DNA of 40,950 nt from JBPBQZ01 sp050955105 (GCA_050955105.1 JBPBQZ010000140.1:1-40950), one strand, 5' to 3'. Shown: positions 7,333 through 16,015, counted from the first letter of the stretch. A program made the numbers and translations. Notes: generated by a model not told the origin, from the sequence alone.

Positions 7333-8682
7333 GAACAGGAAATCGATGCTGGGTTCGTCATCCAGCTCGATCAGCCGTTGCCAGAGCGTGGTGGCAGGTG
7401 CCGCGCCGATGCCCGCGTAGCCGAGACAATCGATGAATTTGCTTTGCATCGCGGCTTCGTCCATGTCGAGGTCGGGCATCGGATCGCTGTGCAGCGTGCG
7501 CCCATCGCCGGTGCGAATGATGATCTCGGCGGGCGGATGGCCGGGCTTGTCGGCTAACGATTCTTCGATTGCCACACGTTCGGCCAGCGCTTGTATGGCG
7601 ACGTCGTCCAGCACGCCGCCATGCAAGGTCTGCAGGTCGACGCGGCCTTTGGCGAGCGTGAACGCGGTCATGTACGGGATGCTGTACTTGGCGTCCTGCA
7701 GCGTTTGCGGACGGCGGCGTTCGGCCAGCGGACGACAGAGCTTCGCGGCAGAGCCATTCACTTTCACGAGAACATGCGCCGGCGCGCTGTCGCCCAATTG
7801 TTCTCGCAGCGCCAGGGCGACTGCGACATAGGGATGCGACAAGCGGCAGCTTGGCCAGGGCTTGGTTTGGGTCTCGGCGAAGCGCCAATGCTGGCCATCG
7901 AGCAGCGTGTTGATTTGTGCAGCGCTTGGCATGCCGCCCAGATAAAGCTTGAACAAGCCTGCCGCGCCGTCCAATGCGGTCGCGGGGCCGACGATGCCGG
8001 CGCGCGCAAGCAGGCTGGCGTGAGTGCCACCCATGGCGGCGAATGCCGGATAGATGCCGCGTGAGGTCGCGCCAACGCCGAAGCCGGCCTCTTTGCCGCC
8101 CGCCGCTTGCATATAAGCCAGGCCGAACGATGAAACGATTTGCGCTTCGTCCAGATCGAGCACGATGGCCATGGCGAGCGCTGCGCCCAGATAGCCGAAC
8201 AATTGCGTCAGAAACCAGTCCGAGCCGGGACCTTCGCCGGTGGGCGAGCACATCACGCCCAGGCGGCACATCAGTTCATTGCCCAGCGCCACCGCATCGA
8301 CCACGCGCGATGCCGGCACGTCGACCAGCGCCGCGGCGGCCAGCGCGGCCGGCAAGGTCACCGCCGTCGGGTGCAGGCGCGCCGCGTCATGGATATCGTC
8401 GAAGTCGAGGATATGGATCAGCGCGGCATTGGCAAAAGCGGCCAGGCTGGGGGCATGCGCGGCGTTCGATCCTAATACCCGGCATCGGCCGCCGTCCGCG
8501 CCGCATGAAATGGCGTCGAGCAGTTGGTTCGACAGGCCGCCGCCCGCGCTTGCGGCCAACGCGATGCCGACCGCATCGGCGATATGCGCGCAAGTCTTGC
8601 GGCGTATTTCGGCCGGGATGGTGCGCTGGCGTAATACGTTCATCTGCTGAATCAGGCGAACGCTCAAAGGCATGCGGCTCAT
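7327..8682 (-). CDS. MmgE/PrpD family protein
   Basis: This 451-residue protein belongs to the MmgE/PrpD family, which includes 2-methylcitrate dehydratase PrpD, cis-aconitate decarboxylase and epimerases of amino-dicarboxylates. Family features are the N-terminal helical half with ANAALIHILDFDDIHD near residues 83-98 and HPTAVTLPAALAAA just after it, then EAGFGVGATSRG and the C-terminal KPWPSCRLSHPYV segment. The ATG at 8682 has GGAG seven bases upstream. It is transcribed divergently from the flavoprotein at 9022 and converges with the racemase-fold gene through the 13-bp repeat array, which contains its stop codon. No prpB or prpC is nearby, so methylcitrate use is unlikely. The substrate is probably a hydroxy- or unsaturated di/tricarboxylate; that is inference. 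Confidence 0.85.
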   Translation of the reverse strand: MSRMPLSVRLIQQMNVLRQRTIPAEIRRKTCAHIADAVGIALAASAGGGLSNQLLDAISCGADGGRCRVLGSNAAHAPSLAAFANAALIHILDFDDIHDAARLHPTAVTLPAALAAAALVDVPASRVVDAVALGNELMCRLGVMCSPTGEGPGSDWFLTQLFGYLGAALAMAIVLDLDEAQIVSSFGLAYMQAAGGKEAGFGVGATSRGIYPAFAAMGGTHASLLARAGIVGPATALDGAAGLFKLYLGGMPSAAQINTLLDGQHWRFAETQTKPWPSCRLSHPYVAVALALREQLGDSAPAHVLVKVNGSAAKLCRPLAERRRPQTLQDAKYSIPYMTAFTLAKGRVDLQTLHGGVLDDVAIQALAERVAIEESLADKPGHPPAEIIIRTGDGRTLHSDPMPDLDMDEAAMQSKFIDCLGYAGIGAAPATTLWQRLIELDDEPSIDFLFA

Positions 8683-9021
8683 TGAAAACTCCGGTTCGGC
8701 ATGACGCAGCCGTTGCCTTGATTATCGAATCGGCCGCGGCGTCGATGGCTATGCGCAAAGCGAATGCGCTGTTTGATTTATTTGAAAACACGTACGCGCG
8801 CTGACCCTGGCTCGCAGGTTCCGACGCGGCGCGGCGGGGCGCCACGTTCAATTTTTCTTAAAAGGGTATTAGGCGCGCCTGTCTCACGTTAACGCGTCGC
8901 GCGTTCTAAGCTTTGCGCCAAGGCAAAGGCGCGACCAAGCAGCGCCGCGCCGATCGAGCGCAAGGCCGCGCATGCGCCGCGCGCGCCGATAACTTTATCC
9001 ACAAGGAAATAGGGCGAGACG
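8683..9021. promoter_or_regulatory. Divergent intergenic region with short palindrome
   Basis: These 339 bp separate the divergent MmgE/PrpD and first flavoprotein genes and must carry both promoters. I see no convincing gene. AACGCG-TCG-CGCGTT at 8891-8905 is a perfect 6-bp inverted repeat with a 3-base spacer, and the palindrome GGCGCGCC lies just upstream at about 8872-8879. Either could be an operator, for example for the LysR protein encoded at 14963, but no consensus is proven. Confidence 0.35.
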
Positions 9022-10470
9022 ATGAATCTTTCTTTCAATGTGGTGGTCGCAGGCTGCGGCGTGGCGGGTTTGTCGGCCGCGGTGACGGCGGCCGAGCGCG
9101 GCTTGCGGGTGGCGATCCTGGAACGCGCGCCGCGTGAGCATCGCGGTGGCCAGAGCCGCTATACCGAGGCCTACCTGCGCATGAAGGCGCTCGACGCGGT
9201 ATCCGATGATTTCGAGACTCATCTCGCCGAGAACGTCGGGCTGTATGTGGATCCGGATTTCGCGGGCGAGATGGGGATCGAACGCGGCTCGCGCTCGCCG
9301 ATGGCCCGCGCGCTGGCGATTCCCGATGCCGACCTGATTTCGACATTCGCTGAGCAGGTGCCGCCGACCATCAGCTGGCTACAGGGCCTGGGCGTCAAAT
9401 TCGATTTTCTGCCGACGCAGTTTCTGACGAAGACGCAACCGCGCTTGTTGCCGGTTGGTGGCGGCGAGGCGCTGGTCGAGGCAATGGCCGCGCGCGCGGA
9501 ACAACTCGGTGTCGAATTTTTTTATGAGACGACCGCGCGCCGCCTGCTGCTCGATGAGGCTGGCCAGGTAGAGGGCATCGTCGCGCATAAGCAAGCACAG
9601 GGCACACTGAATTTCCGCGGCAAGGTGGTGCTGGCCTCGGGCGGGTTCGAGGGCAATCCGGCGTTGCTAGCGAAGTACCTGGGGCCGCGCGCCGTATATT
9701 TGCGCCCGGTTTGCAAAGGCGGCTATTTCAACCGTGGCGAAGGCATCGAGATGGCGCTGGAAATCGGCGCTGGGCCATGTGGTGACTTCGGCAGTTACCA
9801 CGCCGAGCCGGTCGATCCACGCTCGGGCGTGTCGGAGCCGTCGGTGTTCATCTTCCCGTACGGCATTCTGGTGAACAAGGCAGGTAAGCGCTTTGCAAAC
9901 GAGGCGCCTGGCACGGTCGACGCATGGTACGAGCGCGTGACGCGCCGCATCTACGAGCAAGAAGAGGGCGTGGCATACGTGATTCTCGATCAGCGCGTGA
10001 AAGACATCCCCAACTATCGCCTGGCGATTCGTACCGACCAGCCCGCCATCGAAGCGACCACCCTGGAGGGATTGGCGAGCAAGCTCGGCATGCCGCCGGC
10101 CGCGCTGCGTCGTACGGTGGAGGAATACAACGCCGCGTGCCCCAAGGGTGCGGAGGGTTACGACGCCCTGCGCGCCGATGGCGTGGCCACGAGCGGCCTG
10201 GAGCCGCCCAAATCGAACTGGTCGCTGCCGCTCGATCAAGGCCCTTTCATGGCTTATCCGATCATTTCGTCGAACGTGTTCACCTTCGGCGGCTTGAAGA
10301 TCAACGAACTTGGCCAAGTGCTGGATACCGACGGCGCGGTGATGCCGAATCTCTATGCAGCCGGTGAAACGGTGGGCATGTATTACACCAACTACACCGG
10401 CGCGACGTCGGTGCTCAAGGGGCTGGTATTCGGACGGCTGGCTGCCACGCACATCGCCGCACAGCAATAG
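9022..10470 (+). CDS. FAD-dependent dehydrogenase, TcuA/fumarate reductase flavoprotein family (copy 1)
   Basis: This 482-residue flavoprotein belongs to the FAD_binding_2 family, which includes tricarballylate dehydrogenase TcuA, fumarate and urocanate reductases and 3-ketosteroid dehydrogenases. The dinucleotide fold is at the N terminus (GCGVAG, residues 11-16), followed by ILERAP and a glycine-rich RGGQSRYTEAYLR, as in TcuA. Conserved elements further on are LASGGFEGN, PYGILVNKAGKRFANEA, and the C-terminal FAD-contact segment NLYAAGETVGMYYTNYTG. There is no signal peptide, so it is cytoplasmic. It leads a unit with an SDR and an isochorismatase-fold protein. It probably introduces or reduces a C=C next to a carboxylate or carbonyl; the substrate is unknown. 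Confidence 0.85.
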   Translation: MNLSFNVVVAGCGVAGLSAAVTAAERGLRVAILERAPREHRGGQSRYTEAYLRMKALDAVSDDFETHLAENVGLYVDPDFAGEMGIERGSRSPMARALAIPDADLISTFAEQVPPTISWLQGLGVKFDFLPTQFLTKTQPRLLPVGGGEALVEAMAARAEQLGVEFFYETTARRLLLDEAGQVEGIVAHKQAQGTLNFRGKVVLASGGFEGNPALLAKYLGPRAVYLRPVCKGGYFNRGEGIEMALEIGAGPCGDFGSYHAEPVDPRSGVSEPSVFIFPYGILVNKAGKRFANEAPGTVDAWYERVTRRIYEQEEGVAYVILDQRVKDIPNYRLAIRTDQPAIEATTLEGLASKLGMPPAALRRTVEEYNAACPKGAEGYDALRADGVATSGLEPPKSNWSLPLDQGPFMAYPIISSNVFTFGGLKINELGQVLDTDGAVMPNLYAAGETVGMYYTNYTGATSVLKGLVFGRLAATHIAAQQ

Positions 10471-10552
10471 GCAGCGCTCACGCGTAGCTTGACCGCGCAG
10501 TGGGCCGGCGGCCGCGCGCTCGATCGTGATGCGCCGGCAAGGAGTGGTGAGT

Positions 10553-11323
10553 ATGTTCGCAGGCGAATTTATGCAGGGGCGTGTCGCACTGGTGACGGGC
10601 GGCGGCGGGGGTATCGGCAGCGCGGTGGTCGAGGCCTTGGCTGCGCACGGCGCGCATGTGATCGCGGCGGATATAACTGCCGCCAAGCGGTCCATTGCGG
10701 CGCCCGCGCATGCGCGCATCGAAAGCATGGCCTTGGATGTTTGCAATCGCGTTGCAGTACAGGACGCGGTACAGGACATCGTGGCGCGGCATGGACGTCT
10801 GGACATTCTCGTCAACGTCGCGGGCGTGGTGTCGGTAGGCAGCGCCGAGCATCTCTCCGAGCAGGAATGGGATCGCGTCATTGCCATCAACTTGAAGGGC
10901 ACCTTTCTTTGCTGTCAGGCGGTGATCGGTCAGATGAAAAGCCAGCAGTTCGGGCGCATCGTCAACATGGGCTCGGTGGTGGGCAAGAATGCCGGCAACG
11001 CCCGGCCCTGGCGTGATCCCGCTGAACAGGCGCGCGCCGGCAATATCGTGTACGGCATTTCCAAAGCGGGCGTACATGTCATGACCGCCTTTCTGGCCAA
11101 GGAATTGGCCGCGTCGGGCGTTACGGTGAATGCCGTGGCGCCAGGCCCGGTGGCTTCGTCGATGACCACCGATTTTCCGCAAACCCTGCGCGATCTGATT
11201 CCCGTCGGCCGCATGGGCCAGGCGCGCGAGATCGCCCAGGCGGTGGTCTTTCTGGCCGCATCCGATACCTCTTTCATTACTGGCGAAACGCTGGATGTGA
11301 ACGGCGGCATCTGGTGCGACTGA
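10553..11323 (+). CDS. Short-chain dehydrogenase/reductase (SDR) 1
   Basis: This is a 256-residue classical SDR that oxidises or reduces an alcohol/ketone pair with NAD(P). The cofactor motif TGGGGGIG is at residues 15-22, NVAG follows near 88, and the catalytic Ser141, Tyr167 and Lys171 (YGISK) are in place, as is the C-terminal DVNGGIW. An insertion of about 14 residues lies between the catalytic Ser and Tyr. The start at 10553 has AAGGAG eight bases upstream; an in-frame ATG nine codons earlier has no good ribosome site. Asp40 at the end of beta-2 suggests NAD(H) preference. It is 82 bp after the flavoprotein and 34 bp before the isochorismatase-fold gene, so most likely cotranscribed. Confidence 0.9.
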   Translation: MFAGEFMQGRVALVTGGGGGIGSAVVEALAAHGAHVIAADITAAKRSIAAPAHARIESMALDVCNRVAVQDAVQDIVARHGRLDILVNVAGVVSVGSAEHLSEQEWDRVIAINLKGTFLCCQAVIGQMKSQQFGRIVNMGSVVGKNAGNARPWRDPAEQARAGNIVYGISKAGVHVMTAFLAKELAASGVTVNAVAPGPVASSMTTDFPQTLRDLIPVGRMGQAREIAQAVVFLAASDTSFITGETLDVNGGIWCD

Positions 11324-11357
11324 TTCGCTTCAACCTTTATGATCAAAGAGAGAAAGT

Positions 11358-11954
11358 ATGAATCCTAGTCGTTCCATTTATCTGGTTCTGGATATGCAAA
11401 ATGACCTTGCGCACGCTGATGGCGCCAACGGCAAGGGGCCGCTGGGCGAGCAGGTACGGTCGCGCAATGTCGTTGCCAAGACCGCTGCGGCCATCAAGGC
11501 GGCGCGCCAGGCTGGGGTGCTGGTCGGCTTCGTGCGCGTCGGATTTTCCGATAGCTATGTCGAGTGTCCGCCGAATTCGCCGATGTTCTCGGGGGCGAAG
11601 CAGGCCGGTATGTTCAAGCTCGGTACCTGGGGTACGGAAATTCATCCGGAACTGGACCAGCAGCCGGGCGACATCCAGGTCATCAAGCATCGCGTGAGCC
11701 CGTTTTATTCGACCAATCTGCTGGTGCAGCTGAGCGCGCAAGGCGTACGCCGCATTTATTGTTCGGGCGTTTCCACGCAAGCGGTGGTGCAGGCGACCGT
11801 GCGTGATGCGCACGATCGCGATTTCGAAGTGATTCTGCTGGAAGATGCGAGCGCGGCCCACAGTGCCGAAGAGCATGCCAACTCGATCAACAGCGTGGGC
11901 CGTTTCTGCACGGTGACGACCACCGACAAGGTGAGCTTCTCGAACCCGACGTGA
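11358..11954 (+). CDS. Isochorismatase-fold hydrolase without the nucleophilic cysteine
   Basis: This 198-residue protein has the isochorismatase/cysteine-hydrolase fold. Asp12 (LDMQND) and Lys110 (VIKHRVSPF) match two members of the usual Asp-Lys-Cys triad. The third is missing: the canonical GVxTNxCV reads GVSTQAVV, giving Val143 where amidases of the family have the nucleophilic Cys. Cys135 lies eight residues earlier and is not equivalent. True isochorismatases such as PhzD also lack this Cys and use Asp and Lys to cleave a vinyl ether, so a non-amidase reaction is likely. It is the last gene of the 9022-11954 unit, followed by a strong hairpin at 11969. The fold is certain; the reaction is open. 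Confidence 0.85.
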   Translation: MNPSRSIYLVLDMQNDLAHADGANGKGPLGEQVRSRNVVAKTAAAIKAARQAGVLVGFVRVGFSDSYVECPPNSPMFSGAKQAGMFKLGTWGTEIHPELDQQPGDIQVIKHRVSPFYSTNLLVQLSAQGVRRIYCSGVSTQAVVQATVRDAHDRDFEVILLEDASAAHSAEEHANSINSVGRFCTVTTTDKVSFSNPT

Positions 11955-11968
11955 TGCTGCGTCCAGGC

Positions 11969-11993
11969 GGCTGCTGAGCGGCCCTCAGCAGCC
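11969..11993. terminator. Strong hairpin between convergent genes
   Basis: GGCTGCTGAG and CTCAGCAGCC form a perfect 10-bp stem with loop CGGCC, 15 bases after the isochorismatase-fold stop and facing the stop of the flavoprotein at 12039. There is no T-tract on either side, so termination may be Rho-assisted or the hairpin may protect transcript ends. It is followed by short degenerate repeats of the form CAGCCGCCT/GAGCCGCCT up to about 12035. Confidence 0.5.
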
Positions 11994-12038
11994 CTCCAGC
12001 CGCCTCCAGCCGCTTTGAGCCGCCTGAGCCGCCGTGCG

Positions 12039-13529
12039 CTAAGCGCGTGCGCTGCGCGCAGCGGCGTGCGCACCCGCGCTACGTCCTATGACCGAGCCGG
12101 CCGTCAGGCCGATACCACCGGCATACTTCACGTAATACAGCCCGCCGACCATTTCACCCGCCGCGTAGAGGCCCGGCAATGGACGATCGGCGTCGTCCAG
12201 GATTTGTCCATGCAGGTTGACCTTGACGCCGCCATAGGTGCAAGTAATGCCGCACGTGACCGCGTAGGCCACGAACGGACCGGTATCGAGCTCCAGCGCC
12301 CAGTTCGATTTCGGCACGCTCAGCCCGTCGACGCAGCGGCCATCCTTGATGGCGGGGTTGAATGGCACGTCTTTGCGCACGGCGCGATTGAAGGCTGCCA
12401 CCGTTTGCACAAAACCCTGCTGGTTGATGCCCTCCAGCTTCGCCGCCAGCGCTTCGATGGTATCGGCGGTAATGCGCGTGGCATGCTTGACGCGATATTC
12501 ATCGGGCAGCAAACCAACTGTTTTTGCGTCGAAGATTTGCCAGGCCACGGCGCCGGGCTGCAGCAACACGCGTGCCCCCATGCTCGAATAAATATAGTTG
12601 CGGAAGTCCTGGCCTTCGTCGACGAAGCGTTGCCCGTCGGCGTTCACCACGATGCCCAAGGAGAAGTAGTTCTTCTGCTGGTTCAGCAAGGTGATATCGC
12701 CGAACGGCGGCGCGTTGAGGTCATAGAACACCGCGTGGCAGCCGGTCCAGTTGCCATGCGCGGCGGCACCCGCTTCGAGTGCCAGCCGGATGCCGTCGCC
12801 GGTGTTGTACCGCGAGCCGCGCACGCGCGCCAGGTCCCAGTTATGGCCGAGATACTTCGAGCGCCACTCCAGGTTCGCGTGGAAGCCGCCAGTGGCCATG
12901 ATGACACTGCGTGCCGCGAGGTGTTGGACTTGGCCGTTGGCCTGGTCGAGCAATTCGATGGTCCATAAGTCGTCGGCCTCGTCGCGCGTCAGTGCGCAGG
13001 CGCGGGCGCCATAGCGGATGTCGACGCCCGCCGCTTCGGCGTGCGGATACAGCGCTTCGATCAGGCCCAGACCTCCGCCGGATACTTCCACCGTCAATCC
13101 GCCCCAGAACTTTTGTTTGCCATCCACCTTATAGGATTGTCGGCCGTAGATCGGTGCGAAGCGTGCGCCGTAGCGGCGTAGCCAGAGCATGGTGGGCAGA
13201 CTTTCCGCCACCACCTTTTCCAGCACGTCGGCGTCGGCGCGATAGCCGCTCATCGAGACCGCTTCTTCGAAGAACTGATCGGCGCTATAGCTACCGAAAT
13301 CGCTGTTCTCGATTTCCGCATCGCTCAGATCGGGAATCAGCTTTTTGAGATCTTCGACACCGTTGTAGGCGATGCGGAACGCGCCGCCGGTGAAGGCCGA
13401 ATTGCCGCCGCGGCTTTCGCGAGGTGCGCGCTCGATGAGTACTACGCTGGCGCCGGCTTCGCGTGCCGACAAGGCGCCGCACAAGGCGGCGTTGCCACCG
13501 CCGATTACGGCGGTATCAAAAATTTCCAT
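12039..13529 (-). CDS. FAD-dependent tricarballylate dehydrogenase-like flavoprotein (copy 2)
   Basis: At 496 residues this is the closest of the three flavoproteins to tricarballylate dehydrogenase TcuA. The N-terminal motif VIGGGNAALCGAL replaces the third glycine with Ala, as in TcuA, and is followed by LIERAPRESRGGNSAFT. Further features are MATGGFHANLEW, YFSLGIVVNADGQRFVDEG, ITCTYGGVKVN and the C-terminal LYAAGEMVGGLYYVKYAGG. The start at 13529 is fixed by the conserved fold and overlaps the hydrolase stop by one base (TGATG), so translation is probably coupled. It is the last gene of the minus-strand unit beginning at 19439. TcuA oxidises tricarballylate to cis-aconitate; whether this enzyme does so cannot be told. 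Confidence 0.87.
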   Translation of the reverse strand: MEIFDTAVIGGGNAALCGALSAREAGASVVLIERAPRESRGGNSAFTGGAFRIAYNGVEDLKKLIPDLSDAEIENSDFGSYSADQFFEEAVSMSGYRADADVLEKVVAESLPTMLWLRRYGARFAPIYGRQSYKVDGKQKFWGGLTVEVSGGGLGLIEALYPHAEAAGVDIRYGARACALTRDEADDLWTIELLDQANGQVQHLAARSVIMATGGFHANLEWRSKYLGHNWDLARVRGSRYNTGDGIRLALEAGAAAHGNWTGCHAVFYDLNAPPFGDITLLNQQKNYFSLGIVVNADGQRFVDEGQDFRNYIYSSMGARVLLQPGAVAWQIFDAKTVGLLPDEYRVKHATRITADTIEALAAKLEGINQQGFVQTVAAFNRAVRKDVPFNPAIKDGRCVDGLSVPKSNWALELDTGPFVAYAVTCGITCTYGGVKVNLHGQILDDADRPLPGLYAAGEMVGGLYYVKYAGGIGLTAGSVIGRSAGAHAAARSARA

Positions 13530-14464
13530 CAGGATGTCTCCTCGGATGAGGTGCCTGCTCGCGCCGCGTGTAGCTCCGCCAACACGGGCAGCAGATAGGA
13601 ACGCAGCCATGGATAGTTTTCCGACATCGGAAAATGCCCGAGCCGCTCCATGCGCTGGAAGCGCGCGCCGGGAATGTGTTGAGCGACTTCTTCGGTTTGC
13701 TCCGGCCGTGCCGAATAGTCGTATTCGCCGGTCAGCAGGTACAGCGGCGTGCGTGAGGTATCGATGCGCCGCAGTTGCTCGGCATCGATGTCGCCGCCTT
13801 CGCGGTAATAGAGGGTGTCGCCGTAGAACACGCCCGGGCCGCCTTGCATGTAGTGCCAGAGGGTTTCCCAGCGCTCGGCGGCCGGGCTCTGCGGTGCCAT
13901 GATGCCGCTCAGCCAGGCCGCTGCCGCCTCGCTGCCGTTTACGTCGGGGCGATCCAGATAGCCGGTTTCATGGGTCTGTTGACGCAGCTTGCCCGGCGCA
14001 TTGCGCGACGTCTGCAGGCCGATCGCCGCACCGAATTCCGACGCGTAGTGCAACAGCAGATGCAGTACCGCTCTGCCGCCGATGGAGCAGCCGATGACCA
14101 CTGGCCGATCAAGACGCAGCGCGCGTACGACTGCCATGATGGAGTCGAGGTAGTACTGCTGGGTCAACTGATACTGCTGATTCTGGAAGCCCGCGGGTGG
14201 CGATGACTTGCCGTGCCAGGGCAGGTCGAAAACGATGACGCGGTAGTGTGCGGTCACTGCGGCGTCGTTGAGCAGATCGCGAAATTGCCGGCCGTCGGTG
14301 CCCGCGGTATGCAGGCACAGCAGTGGAATGCCGGCGCCGGCTTCTTCGACGTAGATACGGTGCGGCACACCCGTAATCTCGACGCGCATATAGCGGCCGG
14401 TGATCGGCTCATAAGCTGCTTCGAAGGGCGCGTCGGCAGCTACCCCAGAGTGTGTATTCACCAT
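13529..14464 (-). CDS. Alpha/beta hydrolase
   Basis: This 311-residue protein has an alpha/beta-hydrolase fold. The oxyanion region LLCLHTAGTDGRQF starts near residue 48, the nucleophile elbow GCSIGG places Ser127, the probable acid is in LTGEYDYS, and the His is in ERLGHFPMSE near the C terminus. Such enzymes cleave esters, lactones, thioesters or C-C bonds of ring-fission products; the sequence does not say which. The gene overlaps the stop of the upstream SCP2-like gene by seven bases and the start of flavoprotein 2 by one, so all three should be one translationally coupled unit. GGAG lies eight bases before the ATG. Confidence 0.88.
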   Translation of the reverse strand: MVNTHSGVAADAPFEAAYEPITGRYMRVEITGVPHRIYVEEAGAGIPLLCLHTAGTDGRQFRDLLNDAAVTAHYRVIVFDLPWHGKSSPPAGFQNQQYQLTQQYYLDSIMAVVRALRLDRPVVIGCSIGGRAVLHLLLHYASEFGAAIGLQTSRNAPGKLRQQTHETGYLDRPDVNGSEAAAAWLSGIMAPQSPAAERWETLWHYMQGGPGVFYGDTLYYREGGDIDAEQLRRIDTSRTPLYLLTGEYDYSARPEQTEEVAQHIPGARFQRMERLGHFPMSENYPWLRSYLLPVLAELHAARAGTSSEETS

Positions 14465-14844
14465 GAGGCATCTCCACGAAACGCGGCAGCCATGATGCCT
14501 TTGATGAAGAACAGATTGCGGAAGAACGGCAACAGGTCACCCGTTATCGTCGCGTGGCCGCTTTCGATCATGGCGATCAGATCGTGATATTGCGGTTTGC
14601 GCTCAGGCCCGGCGAATTCCTGCCAGACCGACGCCGCGGCATCGATGGCGAAGGTCGCGGGAATGGCATCGGCATTAGCACCGGCACTGGCGGCGTTGCG
14701 CGGCGCGATGTGCACGGCGCCGCGATCGATAACGACTCGATAGGGTTGCGGCCCCACGCCCAAATCGAACACTAGATTGAGAAAACGCGCCTTGCGCATC
14801 AGCACGGGGTTACGCTGCAGAATTTCAAGCACATTCAGTATCAC
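14458..14844 (-). CDS. Small SCP2-like protein
   Basis: This encodes 128 residues from a GTG at 14844, preceded by GGAGGAGA; the frame is open further upstream but without a comparable ribosome site. The pattern resembles sterol carrier protein 2 (SCP2) domains: an early strand pair (YRVVIDRGAVHIAP), a middle segment FAIDAAASVWQEF, and the C-terminal MIESGHATITGDLLPFF with the G-x-G-like ITGD turn before an amphipathic helix. SCP2 domains bind lipids or acyl-CoA-like ligands. Overlap with the hydrolase gene suggests a ligand-presenting partner of that enzyme; this is inference. The family call rests on pattern only and is moderate. Confidence 0.6.
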   Translation of the reverse strand: MILNVLEILQRNPVLMRKARFLNLVFDLGVGPQPYRVVIDRGAVHIAPRNAASAGANADAIPATFAIDAAASVWQEFAGPERKPQYHDLIAMIESGHATITGDLLPFFRNLFFIKGIMAAAFRGDASW

Positions 14845-14962
14845 GGTGTCTCCTCCGAAAGGGGGAATCACATTTTCCGTGAGGGGGCAGCGGCCCGAAA
14901 GGGCGCGCATGCGAATGAGCTATTTGGAATTACTGAAAGATCGCCGTGCCGGGCGCGGCGTT

Positions 14963-15907
14963 TCAGTGGCGCTTGCGGTCGCTGCCCACCGGCACTTGCG
15001 TTTTGATGCTGGGTCGCTGGTCGGGATCGAAGATCTCGATCAGGAAATCGGTGAAGGCACGAATCTTCGGCGTGGCGAAGCGCGCTTTGATGGTGACTGC
15101 ATGAAACGTGCGCGTCGAAGTCTGCCAGTCTGGATACAAGGCGACCAACTGGCCGCTGGCAATCAGTTCGGCCACGAAAACGTTCAATACATAAATCAAT
15201 CCGACGCCGTTGAGCGCCGCTTCGATCAGTGCCTCGGTATTGTTGTAGTGCAGCGCGCCTGCCGGGCGGATCGTCAACTGCTCGGCGCCGCGGCTGAACG
15301 TCCATTGATTGGGGGTGCGATGTCCCTCTTTGAATAGTCCCAGGCAATGGACGGCATCCAGCTCACGCGGATCCTCTACGTTGAGTCCCCGCACTTTATC
15401 CGGCGCACCGCAAACGATGTATTGGGTTTCGTATACCGGGCGCGCCACCAGGTCAGCGTCTTCCACACGATCCATGCGCAAGGCCACGTCGGTGGCGCGT
15501 TCGATCAGATTGTGGGGCTCATTGGTCAGCGTGACCGACACCGACAGGCCGGGATAGCGCGCGACGAATTGCGGCAGCCTGGGGCAGAGCAGTCGCTGTC
15601 CGATGCCAAAGGGCGATTCGATGCGCAACACGCCTGAGATCTCGTTGACGCTGTCTCGCACTTCGTGCTCGGCTTCGGCAACCGTACGCAGCGCTTCCTG
15701 GCAGTGCGGGAAGAAAATGCGGCCTTCTTCGGTGAGCTGCAGATAGCGCGTGTTGCGCTGGAGCAGCGTCACGCCAAGATGTTTTTCGAGATTGCGGATG
15801 CAGGACGTGACGGTCGCGTTGGCGAGATTGAGCGCCTCCGCGCCACGCGAGAAGCTGCCGCATTCGACCACTCGGACGAAGACCTCCATTGCCCACAGCT
15901 TGTCCAC
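14963..15907 (-). CDS. LysR-type transcriptional regulator
   Basis: This 314-residue regulator starts at a GTG (15907) with VDKLWAMEVFVRVVE, matching the usual MDxLxAMxVFVRVVE start of this LysR subgroup. The winged helix-turn-helix covers residues 1-60 (GSFSRGAEALNLANATVTSCIRNLE contains the recognition helix), then QRNTRYLQLTEEG. The C-terminal half is the periplasmic-binding-like effector domain. It sits inside the minus-strand unit, 233 bp after etfA and 118 bp before the SCP2-like gene, co-directional with both. It is the only regulator in the island and the natural candidate to sense the pathway substrate and to act at 19440-19863 or 8683-9021; no binding site is proven. Confidence 0.92.
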   Translation of the reverse strand: MDKLWAMEVFVRVVECGSFSRGAEALNLANATVTSCIRNLEKHLGVTLLQRNTRYLQLTEEGRIFFPHCQEALRTVAEAEHEVRDSVNEISGVLRIESPFGIGQRLLCPRLPQFVARYPGLSVSVTLTNEPHNLIERATDVALRMDRVEDADLVARPVYETQYIVCGAPDKVRGLNVEDPRELDAVHCLGLFKEGHRTPNQWTFSRGAEQLTIRPAGALHYNNTEALIEAALNGVGLIYVLNVFVAELIASGQLVALYPDWQTSTRTFHAVTIKARFATPKIRAFTDFLIEIFDPDQRPSIKTQVPVGSDRKRH

Positions 15908-15990
15908 TTGTCTCGCTCTTTTTTTATGGGTGATAGCGTACGGTGGCTGACAGGCGACGTCAGTCAGACCGATAGCTGAGGATTGTACAG

Positions 15991-16015
15991 CGCGCCGCGG
16001 CCGGGTCGCGGCGCG
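15991..16015. terminator. Perfect GC hairpin between etfA and the LysR gene
   Basis: CGCGCCGCG and CGCGGCGCG form a 9-bp perfect stem around a 7-base loop, about 125 bases after the etfA stop in the minus direction. There is no T-tract. It may attenuate or process the transcript between the ETF genes and the regulator. Confidence 0.35.

Noticed and set aside
7327..8682. Methylcitrate cycle (prp) locus
   Set aside because: Only the PrpD-family fold is present; no methylisocitrate lyase or methylcitrate synthase gene lies nearby.
12000..12035. Second minisatellite made of CAGCCGCCT-like units
   Set aside because: Only four short, unequal units; too degenerate and GC-rich to separate from base composition.
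12015..12968. Plus-strand open frame of 317 codons
   Set aside because: It is antisense to flavoprotein 2, which has clear family motifs in the opposite strand.
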